Below are positions 1-12,016 of a stretch of DNA of 64,000 nucleotides, one piece after another. The notes below the pieces were generated by a model that was given only the letters and a program-made list of their open reading frames with translations, was not told the origin of the DNA and made no database searches. Where the stretch lies: contig CM053335.1 of assembly GCA_028583605.1 (NCBI GenBank), forward strand, positions 13,547,053 to 13,611,052, written 5' to 3'. Source of the DNA: Dastarcus helophoroides (lineage: Eukaryota; Arthropoda; Insecta; Coleoptera; Bothrideridae). Numbering within the stretch: the first letter of the stretch is position 1; every line of letters starts with the position of its first letter. A program made the position numbers and the translations under genes.

Positions 1-1259
1 TTTTGCAAAATTTCAGTTATATTTGAAAATTCTGCTTTTGGGAAAATCTCGAGTTTTTTCATAATTTCGACTTTTTCTCAAGATTTTGATTTTTTCTCAA
101 GATTTTGATTTTTTCTCAAGATTTTAGCTTTACCAAAAAGGACGAAATTTTTGAAAAATGTCACTTCGATTTTTATTGAAAATTACATGTTTTTTAATAT
201 TTTGACTTATTTTGAAAATTTTTCAATTTTCTTTCAAAACTTCCTCCATTTTTCAAAATACTTCTTTTGATAATTTTGTACCAACGTTTCGTTTGTTATC
301 CAAAATTTTGACATTTTTTTATGATTCACATTCTTATTAGAACCATTTTTTAAAACTGACTGAAAATTTTGACTTTTTTGTGACGACTGTTAAGTTTCAG
401 TTATTTTTGAAAATTTGATTTTTTTTGAAATCTCGACTTTTGAAGATTTTGGCTTTTTGTTAATATTTTGACTTCCTAAAAGTGACGAGATTTTTGAAAA
501 TTTTGAATTTTCGATTTTTATCGAAAATTTCGAGTTTTTTTTTTAATATTGCTACTTATTTTGAAAATTTTAAATTTCAGATTTTTCCAAATTTTTTTTA
601 AAACTACCTTTGCTGGAAATTTTGACTTTTGTGTTAGTTTAGACTTTTTCTGAAAATGTTTACACAAAATTTCGATTGGTTCACAAACTTTCGAATCTTC
701 AAAATTTACTGTTTTTTTTTTGTTAATTCGATTTTCAAATTTTTGTTGTTGAAAATTTCGATTTTTCCATGAAATTTCCATTTTGTTTTTAAATTTTGAC
801 GTTTGTTCAAAATTATTTCTCAAAAGTTTTGCCTTTTTTGAAAATTTCAGTTTTTTAAATATTTTTGTTCGAAACCTCGACTTTTACGTAAAGTTGACAC
901 TTTTTTTTGAAATTCTACTTTTTTCTGAAATTCCACGTTTTGTGTAATTTTTTACACCTTTCTTCGAAATTCTGACTTCCAAATTTCGACATTTTTAAAA
1001 ATTGTTAATATTTTTCTTAAATTTTACTTCTTTTCAAAATTTATTTAAAAATTTTTGCTTTTTATGAAAATACCCAACTTCTATTAAAAATTTTTCAAAA
1101 TATTGACTTTCCGACTGTTTTTAAAGAATCTAATTTTTATCGAAAAGCAACGACTTTTCAAAAAATTTCAGCTTATTTTTAAAATTCAATGTTTTTTAAA
1201 CATACTTTTTCGAAACTTCGAAAATTGACTCTTTTTTTTAAAAAATCTACTTACACAGT
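1..1259. repeat. Degenerate AT-rich repeat, T-rich on plus strand
   Basis: Loosely periodic sequence with units of about 18-25 bases, each a variant of TTTTGAAAATTTCGACTTTT. Units drift in length and sequence, so this is not a clean array. Open frames here translate into low-complexity Phe/Lys/Asn strings and are not genes. The same motif recurs in many blocks of the window in either orientation. Confidence 0.8.
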
Positions 1260-2464
1260 AATTCAATTACACAGCACCCTTCCCCAGTCAATGAACTTTT
1301 TAATCGTAAATATTTTTCATAGAACGTTTCATGAGAAGACTAGTTTGAAATTTTCTTCGTAAGCGGTCAAGAAGCCAGGGCCATCTTACACTCCTTTCCA
1401 TGGTTAAATTGACCAGCGGACTAGATATCTCCTTATTTTACGTCGGAGCAGAAAACGTGGGCAATCCTCGTTGAGAAATGGGGTTTAATGGAGCACTACT
1501 CTCGTCTATGTGAGTTCGGGTGCATTTAATCCACAGATTTCAGCTGAAAATCCTTGGACAGCGCGCAAGTTCTTTTTCTTGAAATTTTGTCGTCCCAAAA
1601 CTGCGACTTTACCAAATAAAACAGGATTACCCGAAAGAATAGGACTCTCTTTGTTAAAACAACGCTAGGATTTGCGATTTTTAACAATTTGTTGAAGCAG
1701 TAATTTGTGGTGGTCAATGGACTTCCTGAAATTCTGAAGTTCCAGATGACACCAGAAAATCTTGTGAAAATTTATTTTAATTGGGTCTTTAAATGTCTTT
1801 ATTACTGCTTACTGCTTAATGTATGGAATAAAAAATTGAATTATTGTCATTGTTTAAATCAACCCCTTGATTCTGCTGAAGTTTTTTTGATAGAGGTAGG
1901 TTTTCAACTATATTAATGCTTTTAAGAATTGAGAATTCCTCAGGTGAACCTACTTAAGAAAAAATCTGTACAGTTTCCTTGGCGTGTCAGTGTTGCCCAA
2001 AACGTGAGGCGCTCTCCTCCACAGGGACAATCAGTGGACGGTCGATGGCGACAGTAGGTGGACATAATTTTGTTGTATCTGTTTGGAATTTTATAAAGCA
2101 AATTGGCTAGACAAGGTAAAAAAACTCACTCGTTTTTTTCACAAATTGTGTCGCAATTCTAACCTAACCTCAAATTTTGAGTTCTTCAGCGTCGTAATCA
2201 TCCGAGAGAAGCGTAATGTTTAGACAATTTTCGGATACTATTCATAATTTCGACTTTCTACCGAAATCATAACGTTTCGATCAATTTTCAAAGTAACATT
2301 TCCAAAAACTTTAACCACTTAAAAGATTTTAGCTTTTTTTTAGGAAAATTAACATTGGTGGATCTATCCAATCCTCTTTGTCAACTCTATCTGGCCTGGT
2401 GACATGATAAGGTGATAAACGTTTTTTGAACTATAAAGCCTTAAATAATGTTTATTAAGAGAGT
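1260..2464. other. Low-repeat spacer, no gene recognised
   Basis: Base composition is closer to average than in the flanking repeat. No open frame has recognisable protein similarity, a signal peptide or a promoter. The short frames at 1526-1717 and 1707-1916 overlap on opposite strands and are unconvincing. Confidence 0.5.
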
Positions 2465-2513
2465 TGTTATGAACCAAGAGCGCCCTATTAGGGGAAATTT
2501 AGGCTTTAATATG
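2465..2513 (+). repeat. Short dispersed repeat, copy 1
   Basis: Contains GAACCAAGAGCGCCCTATTA followed by GGGG and a TTTAGG block. A second copy lies at 6471-6522. Both interrupt the AT-rich repeat, so this is probably a fragment of a dispersed element. I see no terminal repeats or target duplication. Confidence 0.6.
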
Positions 2514-5500
2514 CCTCGAAAACTTTAACCACCTAAGAGATTTTAGCTTTTTTTTAGCAAAATTAACACTTTTCTTTAGATCTTTTTGAAATCATGACAT
2601 TTTAATAAAAATTTCCACCTGTTTCGAAATTAAATGTTTTATTCTTAAAGTTTCAACTACTTTCAGATTTTTTCAGATTCAAAACTTTTCCACATTGGTG
2701 TAACTACGAAGGGGGCAATGCCTAAGCAACTCATTGACCATCATTTCGATCTTTTCCAATATTTTGACACTGTTTTCGAAATTCCGCCTTAACGAACTTC
2801 GCCTTTTTGGAAATTTCGACTTACAAATAATCATTTTATTTTTTTAATAATTGGACTTTTTCTAGAAATTCAGACTTATTTGAAAATTGCACTATTATGA
2901 AAATGTCCACTGCTTTGGAAATTTCGACCTTTTTTTTGGAAATTTTAATTTTTGTAACAATTTATAACTTTGACTTTTTATAACAATTTTAAACTTTTTT
3001 GTAAATCTCGACTTTTTTCAGAAAATCGACTTTTTTACAAAAAATGTTGAATTTTTTTTTGACAACATTAACTTTTTTAAAAGCTTCGACTTTTTTGAAA
3101 ATTTGGATCACAAAGTCGACACTCTTTTCAAAATTTTGGCTTTTTCTCGAAATGCTGACTGAAAATTCGTGATTTTTTTGAGGGCTTTGATTTATTTAAT
3201 TTTTGGTTTTTTGTCGAATCGTGGACGCTTGTATAAAATTTTTACGTTTTTAAAAAATGTAGACTTTTTCTCAAAATGTTTACTATTTTTGAAAATATGG
3301 TTTCTTCTTAAATCTAGATTTTTTGCCACATTTTCATAATTTTTTAAAAATATTTACTTCTTTCGAAATTTAAACTTACTTTTGGAACTTCTTTTTTTTT
3401 GGAACGACTTTTTCTCAAAATTTCTACTTTTCTTTAAAATTTCGACTTTTTTCAAAAATCGAATTTTGTTGAAAATATGAATACTTTCTTTAAAAAATCC
3501 GACTTTTTTCAAAAGATCGACTCTTTCTCAAAAAACTACGAATTTTTTTATTGTTTTGAAAACTTCGATCTTTTTGAAAATTTAGGCCACAAAATCGACA
3601 GTTATTTAAAATTTTGTCTCTTTTTCGAAATTTTTTCAAAAATCGAATTTTGTTGAAAACGTGAATCCTTTCTTTAAAAAATCCGACTTTTTTCAAAAGA
3701 TCGACTCTTTCTCAAAAAACTACAAATTTTTTTATTGTTTTGAAAACGTCGACCTTTTTGAAAATTTAGGCCACAAAATCGACAGGTATTTAAAATTTTG
3801 TCTCTTTTTCGAAATTCTGACCGAACATTTATGCTTTTTTCGAAAGCTTTGTTCTTTAATTTTTGTCTTTTTCTCGAAATGTGAATTTTTTTACAAAATT
3901 TCTATTTTCATTTATATAACTTATTTTTACTTGAAATTTTTACTATTTTTGAAAATGTGGCTTTTTCTTGAATTAAATTTCTTATGAAATTTTGATTGTT
4001 TTTTAAAAATGTTTACTTCTTTCGAAATTTTAACTTTTATTTGGAAATGTCAAGCTTTTCCCAGAATTTTAGTTTTTTGTTGTTGTAAATTTCGACTTTT
4101 GAAAAATCCTCTTTTGCTGAAAAATTTAACATATATTTAGAAAAATCCCGCCTTTTTAGAAAGATCGATTTTTGTTCAAAAAATTAAATTTTTTAAAATA
4201 TTTCTTTAAAATTCCTTTTTTCGAAAATTTGGGCCACAAAGTCGACACTGTTTTTCAAAATTTGGCTTTTTCTCGCAATTCTGACTGAAAATTTGTCCTT
4301 TTTTTGAAAGGTTTGGCTTTTTTACATTTTGGATTTTTCTCTATTTACTTCTTTCGAAATTTAAACTTACCTTTGGAACTTCTTTTTTTTGGAACGACTT
4401 TTTCTTAAAATTTCCACTTTTCTTCAAAATTTCGACTTTTTTTAAATTTCCCAACTTTTTTCTCGAAAATTTAACTCTTTTTGAAAATATCGGTTTGTTT
4501 TCAATTTAGATTTTTTGCGAAATTTTGTTTATTTTTTAAAAATGTTAACCTAACTTCAACTTGTTTTTGAAAGTGTTCACTTTTTCTCAAAATTTCGATT
4601 TTTTTTGCCAGGTTTCAACTTTTTATTTGAAAAATCGACTTTTATTGAAAAATTTTACTTATTTTTTAAAAATCCGACCTTTTTCAAGAGATCGACATTG
4701 TTTCAAAAAGTTTTAAAAAATGTTTGGATTTTTTTGTGTGAACTTCCACTTTTTTGAAAATTTAGAACACAAAATCGACTGTTTTTTAAAATTTCAACCT
4801 TTTCTCGAAATTCTGACTGAGAATTTGGGGATTTTTAATTTCGACTTTTTTTTGAAAAATTTGGCTTTTTTAAGAAATTTGTCTTTTTCTCAAAATTTCT
4901 TTTAGAAAATTTAAATTTCCTGAAAACTTCAATTATTTTCAAAAAGTTAATTTTTTGAAAATTTAGACCTAATATTGACTTTAATTTTTCAAAATTTGAA
5001 TTTTTCTCAAAATTCTCAGAAAATTTTTTTGGAAAACTTTAACTTTTTAAATGTTAACTCCCTCTAAATTTTAACTTAATAAAATTTCGATTTTTTAAAT
5101 AAAATTTCAACTTTTTCTCAAAATTGTTATTATTGTTGAATATTTTGTTTTTCCTTAAATTTAAATTTTTCTACGAAATTTTGATAATTTTTAAAAAAGT
5201 CCACCTTTTTCAAAATTTAAATTTTTTTTGAAAATTGCTACTTATTTTTTAAAATTCCGACCTTTTTCAAGAGATCGACTTTTTTTCAACAAGTTTTAAA
5301 AAATGTTTGGATTTTTTTTGTGAACTTCTACTTTTTTAAAAATTTAGGACACAAAATGGAATGTTTTTTTAAATATCAACTTTTTCTCGAAATTCTGACT
5401 GAAAATTTGGGGTTTTTTAACTTCGACTTTTTTTGCAAAATTTGGCTTTTTTAAGGAGTATGTCTTTCCCTCAAAATTTTTTTTAGAAAATATGAATTTC

Positions 5501-5935
5501 CTGAAAACTACAATTTTTTTCAAAAAGTTGACTTTTTTGAAAATTTAGATCTAAAATTGACTTTAATTTCTTAAAATTTGAATTCTTCTCAAAATTCTCA
5601 CTAAAGCTTTTTTGAAAACTTTAACTTTTTAAATTTTAACTCCCTCTTATTTTTAACTTTTGTATAAAATTTCAATTTTTTATATAAAATTTCAACTTTT
5701 TCTCAAAACTGTTATTATTGTTGAATATTTTGTTTTTCCTTAAATTTAGATTTTTTTTTGAAATTTTGATAATTTTTAAAACCTTCCACCCTTTTCAAAA
5801 TTTAAATTTTTTTTGAAAACTTCCACAATTTTGAAAAATTGGTTTGAATTTTTCTCACAAAAATTCCAAAAATACTTGTTTCTATTTTATTTTAAATCCA
5901 ACATGTTTCTTTTCTATTCAAAATTTAAAAATTTA
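2514..5935. repeat. Degenerate AT-rich repeat, T-rich on plus strand
   Basis: Same class as at the start of the window. Longer units appear locally: about 182 bp is duplicated at roughly 3471-3652 and 3653-3835, and the 4600-5100 stretch is repeated with divergence at 5200-5700. No coding signal. Confidence 0.8.
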
Positions 5936-6470
5936 AAATGCTATAAACTCACTTTCGAAAATTTGATATTTTTTCAAGTTTTTGAAGAAGGGTCCCCCCT
6001 TTGAACTTTTTTTGTAAATGTAAATTCTCATATCTTCCAAACCAAAAGTCGTATCAAAATCTGACTGACCCGTTGCTTTTAAATCCTTAATAATAGCTTT
6101 TGAATTTTGACGTAGGGAAATTTGGCAAACATTTGAAAATTTCGAAACTTTTCGGGCTTGTATCTCGTTAATAATTTGGTTTTCAAATTTGTAATCTATT
6201 AGCCAAAAACTTTATAAGAATGCTATAAACTCACTTTAGAAAATTTGAAATTTTTTCAAGTTTTTGAAGAAGGGTCCCCCCTTTGAACTTGTATGTAACT
6301 TCAAACTCTCATATCTTCCAAACCAAAAGTCGTAACTCAATTTGGTTTTCAGATTCGTAATCTACGGGTCAAAATTTACCTGATAAGGTACTTTTAAATT
6401 CTTAATAATAACTTTTAAATTTCGACCTTAGGAAATTTTGCCGAAATTTGAAAGTTTCCAAACTTTCGAG
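5936..6470. repeat. Tandem duplication, ~283 bp unit
   Basis: The block beginning ATGCTATAAACTCACTTT at about 5936 starts again at about 6219. Both copies contain TTTTTGAAGAAGGGTCCCCC and a CTCATATCTTCCAAACC block. The second copy ends where the short dispersed repeat at 6471 begins. No coding potential. Confidence 0.7.
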
Positions 6471-6522
6471 TTGTTGCGAACCAAGAGCGCCCTATTAGGG
6501 GGAGTTTAGGGGTTAATAGGCT
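6471..6522 (+). repeat. Short dispersed repeat, copy 2
   Basis: Second copy of the GAACCAAGAGCGCCCTATTA repeat also found at 2465-2513, closely similar over about 48 bases. Confidence 0.6.
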
Positions 6523-8760
6523 TCTTTTAAAGGGTAGAATGAAATGTATTCGATTTTCTGCATTAAGACAATTGAAATGTCAAATAAGATGACTCAATTA
6601 ATATTGCAAAGCAGACACGATTAGATTTAATGTTAATAATCACTTCTAATAAATTTATGAACAACTCGGTACAGTGCACAGTGTTATGGTGGAAAGCATA
6701 TCAATTTGCATATTTCAAATGGGAAAACAGTCGCCCTCATTATCGTTCCGAGTCAGCCAAGTCGACTGCTTTACTTGCGTCCCAATCGTAACGTATTTAC
6801 CCTCTAGATATATACGAACTCTCTTATTAGAACAGAGTCCTTACATCACCCCTGAGAATATATTCGCCTCGTTTGTACCAAATAATGCACGATCTACATC
6901 AACATTGCATTAAATCCCTCTAATTGTCCCAGATTTCAATATTCAAAAGGAAATTCCCGGTACGGAGTCACGTTCTCGCGACCGCAGCTTCTTTTACGAC
7001 CTCCAGCCGTTCCACGACTCCCCACTCGTAAATCGCGAATTACTCTCGACGATTTCGGCATGATTTTTCGCCCACGAGTTCCTCTCGAGTGCGGAATCGG
7101 AAGCTTAAAATATTCAAGTTGTCGGTTGGTTTCTGCCCTAAGTTTTATGCTGGAAATAGTGATGCAGTCTTCGCCGTTTTCGACTTCGAGATTCGTCTAA
7201 CTTTACGGTTTAACGTTTCTAACGTAGTTAGTGAAATCCGCAACGTTCGTGTTCTAAAAGAAGTTTGGGGTGGGTTTCGGCGTTTAAACGCTGTTTGGGG
7301 ATGGAGAGCGCAATACATTCAAATTGACACGGGGTTTTTTCTAAAAAAAAAGATGCCGCATTGCGCATTGAGGATTTCCAGTCGAGTTTCGTTTGTGTTT
7401 GCCTTGAGGTTTTAATAATGCAATATGAGTCGGTATAAAGTTAATTCAATATTAAATGAGACTTGGTGGAAGATTTATAATTTAAGTTGGGGATGGGACG
7501 AAATATTGTCGATAACTTTGAAATGTTAATGATTTGGCTTATTAAAATATCTTCAGTTTTGGCTTTGAAAATGAGAGCGCGTTTTAAATCGGACACCAAT
7601 GTTGTCTAGTTGATACATCGTGAATACATAGGTCCGACTGGAAGATCTTTTAAACTCGCATGTTCCCAGACAATTTTGTATTATAATAAAAAAATGTCGC
7701 GCATTCGTAGCTGCATATGAAAACTTTTCAGTTTCTTATTAACACGAATTTTTAATTAATTTTTAATTTAATTTTAAGAAGAGATAAATTTTGATGGGTC
7801 GACATTTAAAAACAAAGGGGATTATTGCTTAATTCAAAATTTTCGTCAAAAAAGGGACGACAAACCTTTGAAAACGTTTCTAAGTTATGAGAATGGTGCA
7901 AATTTCGTTAAGATAATTTTTAAAATGTCGAAATTTTAGTAAAAATTGTAACAATCTTGGAAAAAGAACTACTGGGAAGCAAATTTCTTAATAGTAATCT
8001 CGTAAGGTTAAAATGTCATTTTTTTTTCATTTAAAGTCAGATATCTCAGCAAAAAAATCGATTCAATCATCTCGTTATCATTTACATTTTGCAATGAGGG
8101 TGCAAAAGCTCTCCTAATCAAGGACCATTATCCCACCTCGTTAGTTTATAAGCACAAAGCAATTTAATTTTCAGGAGGCGAGTTAATCACTATGTAAGAC
8201 AATATTATTTTAAGGATCAACGTTTGCGTCTACTTTGCTTGCCGGATTTCGTTAAGTTGGCTGCCGTGCTGCCGCAATACGTCTAGATAAGGTGCCTGAC
8301 TTCTTTATTAGGTTACCTCCTTGGAGGATACACGCGAAGAATACAAATACTGCTTAAGGCGAAGATACGACATTGAAACATAAATATACGGCCGGGAAAC
8401 TGCCGGAAGTCCCGACAAAATCGAGTCTTTTATTTTTCCATAAATCAATTAGAAGGTCGACGTCGAAAGTACCCGCTATGGGGCAATTATGACAAAATGA
8501 TTTGTTCGATTTAAGTTGGAACGGAGGACGACGATTATTAAATTAAAATTACGCCCGAAGCTTTCGAATTTCCTTAAGAAAAAGTTTCTTGAAAAAAAGG
8601 GGAAACTTTTGCTTCACTTTTTGTGTAATAAGTTAATCATTGGAACTTCCCCATTAGGGTCTTTGGTAAAAGCGATAACACAAGACAATTTCTCTTTAAT
8701 TCATTTATTCGTTGTCACTAGAAACTGTGTTTAAATGTATCTTTTTTTAACAAACCCGAA
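6523..8760. other. Single-copy-looking spacer, no gene recognised
   Basis: Largely free of the AT-rich motif and with more GC than its surroundings, notably 6950-7420 and 8220-8480. Short frames at 6674-6913, 7089-7415 and 8516-8734 have no recognisable domain and no promoter or splice context I can defend. It may be intronic or intergenic host sequence. Confidence 0.45.
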
Positions 8761-9199
8761 ATATATTTAAACTTCTAACGTCCTTCGCAAAATTTTCGAA
8801 TTTGATGTTCAAATTTGTGTGGCTGAAGTCATTATTTCGGGAAAAAGTTGTTTCGTAAAAAAATAATCGAAAGTTGGAGAGTAATATCGAAACAAGACGA
8901 AAAAATTCGAAATTTCTGGAAAAATCATATTCGGGAAAATGGCGAAATTTTTAGAAATAATGTCAAAATATAAGGAACCTTAACTTTCACATAGATATTT
9001 TTGAAGAAAGAGTTGGAATTTTCAAAAAACCTGAAACGATATTCTGGAAAATTTTTAAATATCATGTCAAAAAGTACGAAATCTTAGTTTCAGACAGAAA
9101 TGTTTCAGAAAGTTGGAATTTTCAGAACTGTTGTCCTTTTTTGAAATTTTTACGTTTCAAATTGTATTTATTTTCATTTAAATGTTTGCCTTTTTTTGG
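8761..9199. repeat. Degenerate AT-rich repeat, mixed orientation
   Basis: A-rich variants of the CGAAATTT motif on the plus strand, including two similar segments with a GTTGGAATTTTC block at about 9010 and 9110. No gene. Confidence 0.6.
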
Positions 9200-9314
9200 T
9201 AGATCCTTGGTAATCTTTAATTGAAACACAAATCTTGTCCCCTGAAACCAAGAAAGATTCAAAAATACAACAGAGGTTGCTCTAACGAATTTCGATAACC
9301 AAGCCATCGTCTTC
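9200..9314 (-). repeat. Penelope-like ribozyme repeat, copy a (one arm)
   Basis: One arm of a dispersed inverted repeat. Reading the minus strand, landmarks are a degenerate hairpin, CGAAA, TTAGAGCAACC, TTTCTTGGTTTCAGGGGACA and a TTGATTACCAAGG-like end. The hammerhead core is truncated at the left, so no ribozyme is called here. Confidence 0.7.
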
Positions 9315-9540
9315 TTAATTTTGCAGGTATGTAGGCAATACTGTTACTAACATCTAGCAAAATTTTAAAGAAAATCTATAGAAAAGCAACTATCCGGTGA
9401 ACTGCCTTAATAGGGAAGGAGTCACGCAAAACAGAGCAGTCACTTTGACAAGAATTCATCTTGAAAACATCGCACTGCACACAATCACTTCGGAAAAGAT
9501 CAAAATCAAACGCTTTTTAACAAATTTTTGAGGATATTTA

Positions 9541-10030
9541 TTAATTTGAAACACAAATCTTGTCCCCTGAAACCAAGAAAGATTCAAAAATACAACAGAG
9601 GTTGCTCTAACGAATTTCGATAACCAAGCTATCGTCTTCAGAGAGATACATCCCTCTGAAGATGCTAGCTTGGCTGTCGAAACACGTTAGAGCAACCTTT
9701 GTTGTGTTTTTTTAATCTTTCTTGGTTTCAGGGGCAAGATTTGTAATTCAATTTTTGAAAATAACAAAGGACCAATCCGTTTTACCAAAATTTTTTTACA
9801 TTGTTTAAATTTTTACATATTGTTGACGTTTCGAGAAAAAAATTGACATTGTTAACAAACACGTCTCTAGAATTCTCCAAATAGAAATATTTTTCTTGAA
9901 ATTATTGCTGCTTTCATTAAAATGTTGGCCAAATTTTGAGAGATTTGTAAATTAAAGATGAATTTTGACACGAAAGTTGCAACTTCCAAAAATGTTTTTC
10001 TTGTATTTTTTGTTAATAAAATCATGTGTG
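9541..10030. repeat. Penelope-like ribozyme repeat, copy b, with ~240 bp tail
   Basis: Two inverted arms (about 9545-9650 and 9650-9790) meet at a short loop. They are followed by a tail of about 240 bp that ends in TTTTTGTTAATAAAATCATG. The whole unit is duplicated at 11528-12016. The hammerhead core CTGAAGA is present, but its stem II is mismatched (GCTAG against CTGTC). Confidence 0.75.
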
Positions 10031-10192
10031 CTATCATCTTCAGAGGGATGTATCTCTCTGAAGACGATAGCTTGGCTGTCGAAACACGTTAGAGCAACCT
10101 TTGTTGTGTTTTTTAATCTTCCTTGGTCTCAGGGGACAAGATTTGTATTTCAATTTTGAAGATAACCAAGGACCAGACTGTTCCACCAAAAT
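10031..10192 (+). repeat. Penelope-like ribozyme repeat, copy c
   Basis: A short remnant of the left arm, then a full right arm running through TTAGAGCAACC, TTTGTTGTG, the CAGGGGACAAG block and ending AACCAAGGACCAGACTGTTC. It abuts the end of copy b's tail. Confidence 0.8.
10051..10098 (+). ncRNA. Hammerhead ribozyme motif (copy c)
   Basis: Core CTGAAGA fits the hammerhead CUGANGA consensus. Stem II is GATAG / CTTGG loop / CTGTC, which pairs with one G-U. GAAA follows, then CACG, then TT as the cleavage-site UH, then AGAG, which pairs with CTCT just before the core. Stem I pairs weakly beyond four bases. Family rule: type I hammerheads of Penelope-like elements. Activity is not shown. Confidence 0.55.
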
Positions 10193-10208
10193 GAAATGTT
10201 TAAACTCG

Positions 10209-10330
10209 AAGCTATCATCTTCAGAGGTGTCTCTGAAGATGATAGCTTGGCTATCGAAACGCGTTAGAGCAACCTCTGTTGTGCTTTTAATTTTTCTTGG
10301 TTTCAGGGGACAAGATTTGTATTTCAATTA
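10209..10330 (+). repeat. Penelope-like ribozyme repeat, copy d
   Basis: Short left-arm remnant and full right arm, ending at the TTTGTATTTCAATT block. Its hairpin is GATAG/CTATC rather than GACAG/CTGTC. Confidence 0.8.
10226..10273 (+). ncRNA. Hammerhead ribozyme motif (copy d)
   Basis: CTGAAGA at 10233-10239, stem II GATAG/CTATC perfectly paired around a CTTGG loop, GAAA at 10256-10259, self-complementary CGCG as the short stem III, TT, then AGAGCAAC. Stem I pairs for only three bases before a G-G clash, so this copy may be weak. The two stem II changes relative to the GACAG/CTGTC copies are compensatory. Confidence 0.6.
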
Positions 10331-10339
10331 AAATTTTCC

Positions 10340-11527
10340 TGTAAAATTGTATTTCTTTTACTTTAAACTGGAGCCAGAGTCTCTGACTGGAGCTTTTCAC
10401 CGCCTTTCTAATATTTTGAGCTTGAAGATAAAAATTTTAACTTGAAAATTCGGAAAAATGAAAATAAAATCAAATTTCCCGAAAGAGGATTTTAAGAAAA
10501 AATTAGACACGAGGAAAAAAAAATCGAAATTTTGAAATCAAAGTAAATTAACGTTTTGGGAAAAATTGGCATTTTGATAAAAAAAAGTCGAAATTTTCGA
10601 AATTAGGATAAATCAATTGTGGGAAAAAGTGGATATTTTGAATAATTGGAAATTTTGAATAATTAAAAATGTGGATGTTTTTATAAAATTTCTATTCTTA
10701 CTTGAAATTTTTACTATTGTTGAAAATAAGGTTTTTTCTTAAATTTAGATTTTTTATGAAATTTTGAATGTTTTTGAGAAATGTTTACTACTTTCGAAAT
10801 TTCAACTTTTTTTTGGAAATGTCAACTTTTTCCCGAAATTTCAGTTTTTTTTTGTTGTAAATTTCGACTTTTGAAAAATCCAATTTTGGTGAAAAATTCA
10901 ACATATATTTTGAAAAATTCCGCCTTTTTAGAAAGATCGATTTTTGCTCAAAACATTAAATTTTTTTAAATATTTCTCTTAAATTCCTTTCATCGAAAAT
11001 TTGAATAATTGGAAATTTTGAATAAATTGGATATTTCCAAGGGTCGATATTTTGAAAAAAAATGATACGAAATTTTCAAATAAATTTAATAGGTTGAAAA
11101 GCTAGAAATTAATCAAAAGGCAAAGAATTCTTCGCAGTAACTCAGAATGTTACCATTTTTATAAGTCTCAACTTTTTTCAAAAATTTCGACATTTTAAAA
11201 TTTTCGATTCTTCCGAATTTTTATTTATATTCAATCTACTCGCAAAGGATACTCTTATTATGCCTTGAAAGCACCCCGAGTAGGATGCGGAAACAAGGAT
11301 ATGTGGCGATGAACTCATATTTATCAAAATTTTTTACTTTTTCCCAAAAGTTTTACTTCCAAATATCGATTTTTTTTTAAATATCGCATTACAAAATTGG
11401 TCCTTAATAATGTAATTTGCAAAAAAGCTCCCGACTGGAAATATGTTTTGGTTCCTTAATTCAAAATTTGAAAAAAGTCGACATTTTCAAAAACTTTATT
11501 TTCACAATTTTCATTTTTTATCACATT
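10340..11527. repeat. Degenerate AT-rich repeat, mixed orientation
   Basis: A-rich at 10400-10700, T-rich at 10700-10990, then mixed. The T-rich part resembles 3900-4200. No gene. Confidence 0.65.
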
Positions 11528-12016
11528 AACTGAAATACAAATCTTGTCCCCTGAAGCCAAAAAAGATTTAAAAAACACAATAGAGGTTGCTCAACGCGTT
11601 TGAATAGCCAAGCTATCATCTTCAGAGATCAGTATCTCTCCGAAGATGATAGCTTGGCTATCGAAATGCGTTGAGCAACCTCTGTTGTGTTTTTTAATCT
11701 TTCTTGGTTTCAGGGACAAGATTTGTAATTCAATTTTTGAAAATAACAAAGGACCAGTCCACCAAAATTTTTTTACATTGTTCAAATTTTTACATTGACG
11801 TTTCGAGAAAAAAATTGACGTTGTTTAGAAACACGTCTCTAGAAATTTCCAAATAGAAATAATTTTCTCGAAATTATTGCTGCTTTCATTAAAATGTTGG
11901 CCAAATTTTGAGGAAATGAAGAAATTTTGAGAGATTTGTAAATTAAAGACGAATTTTGATAAAAGGGTTGCAACTTCCAAAAATGTTTTTCTCGTATTTT
12001 TTGTTAATAAAATCAT
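11528..12016. repeat. Penelope-like ribozyme repeat, copy e, with tail
   Basis: Near-duplicate of 9541-10030, including the inverted arms and the tail with TTGCTGCTTTCATTAAAATG. The core reads CCGAAGA, so the ribozyme is mutated. Stem II is GATAG/CTATC. The TGACCTTGA satellite starts directly after the tail. Confidence 0.75.
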
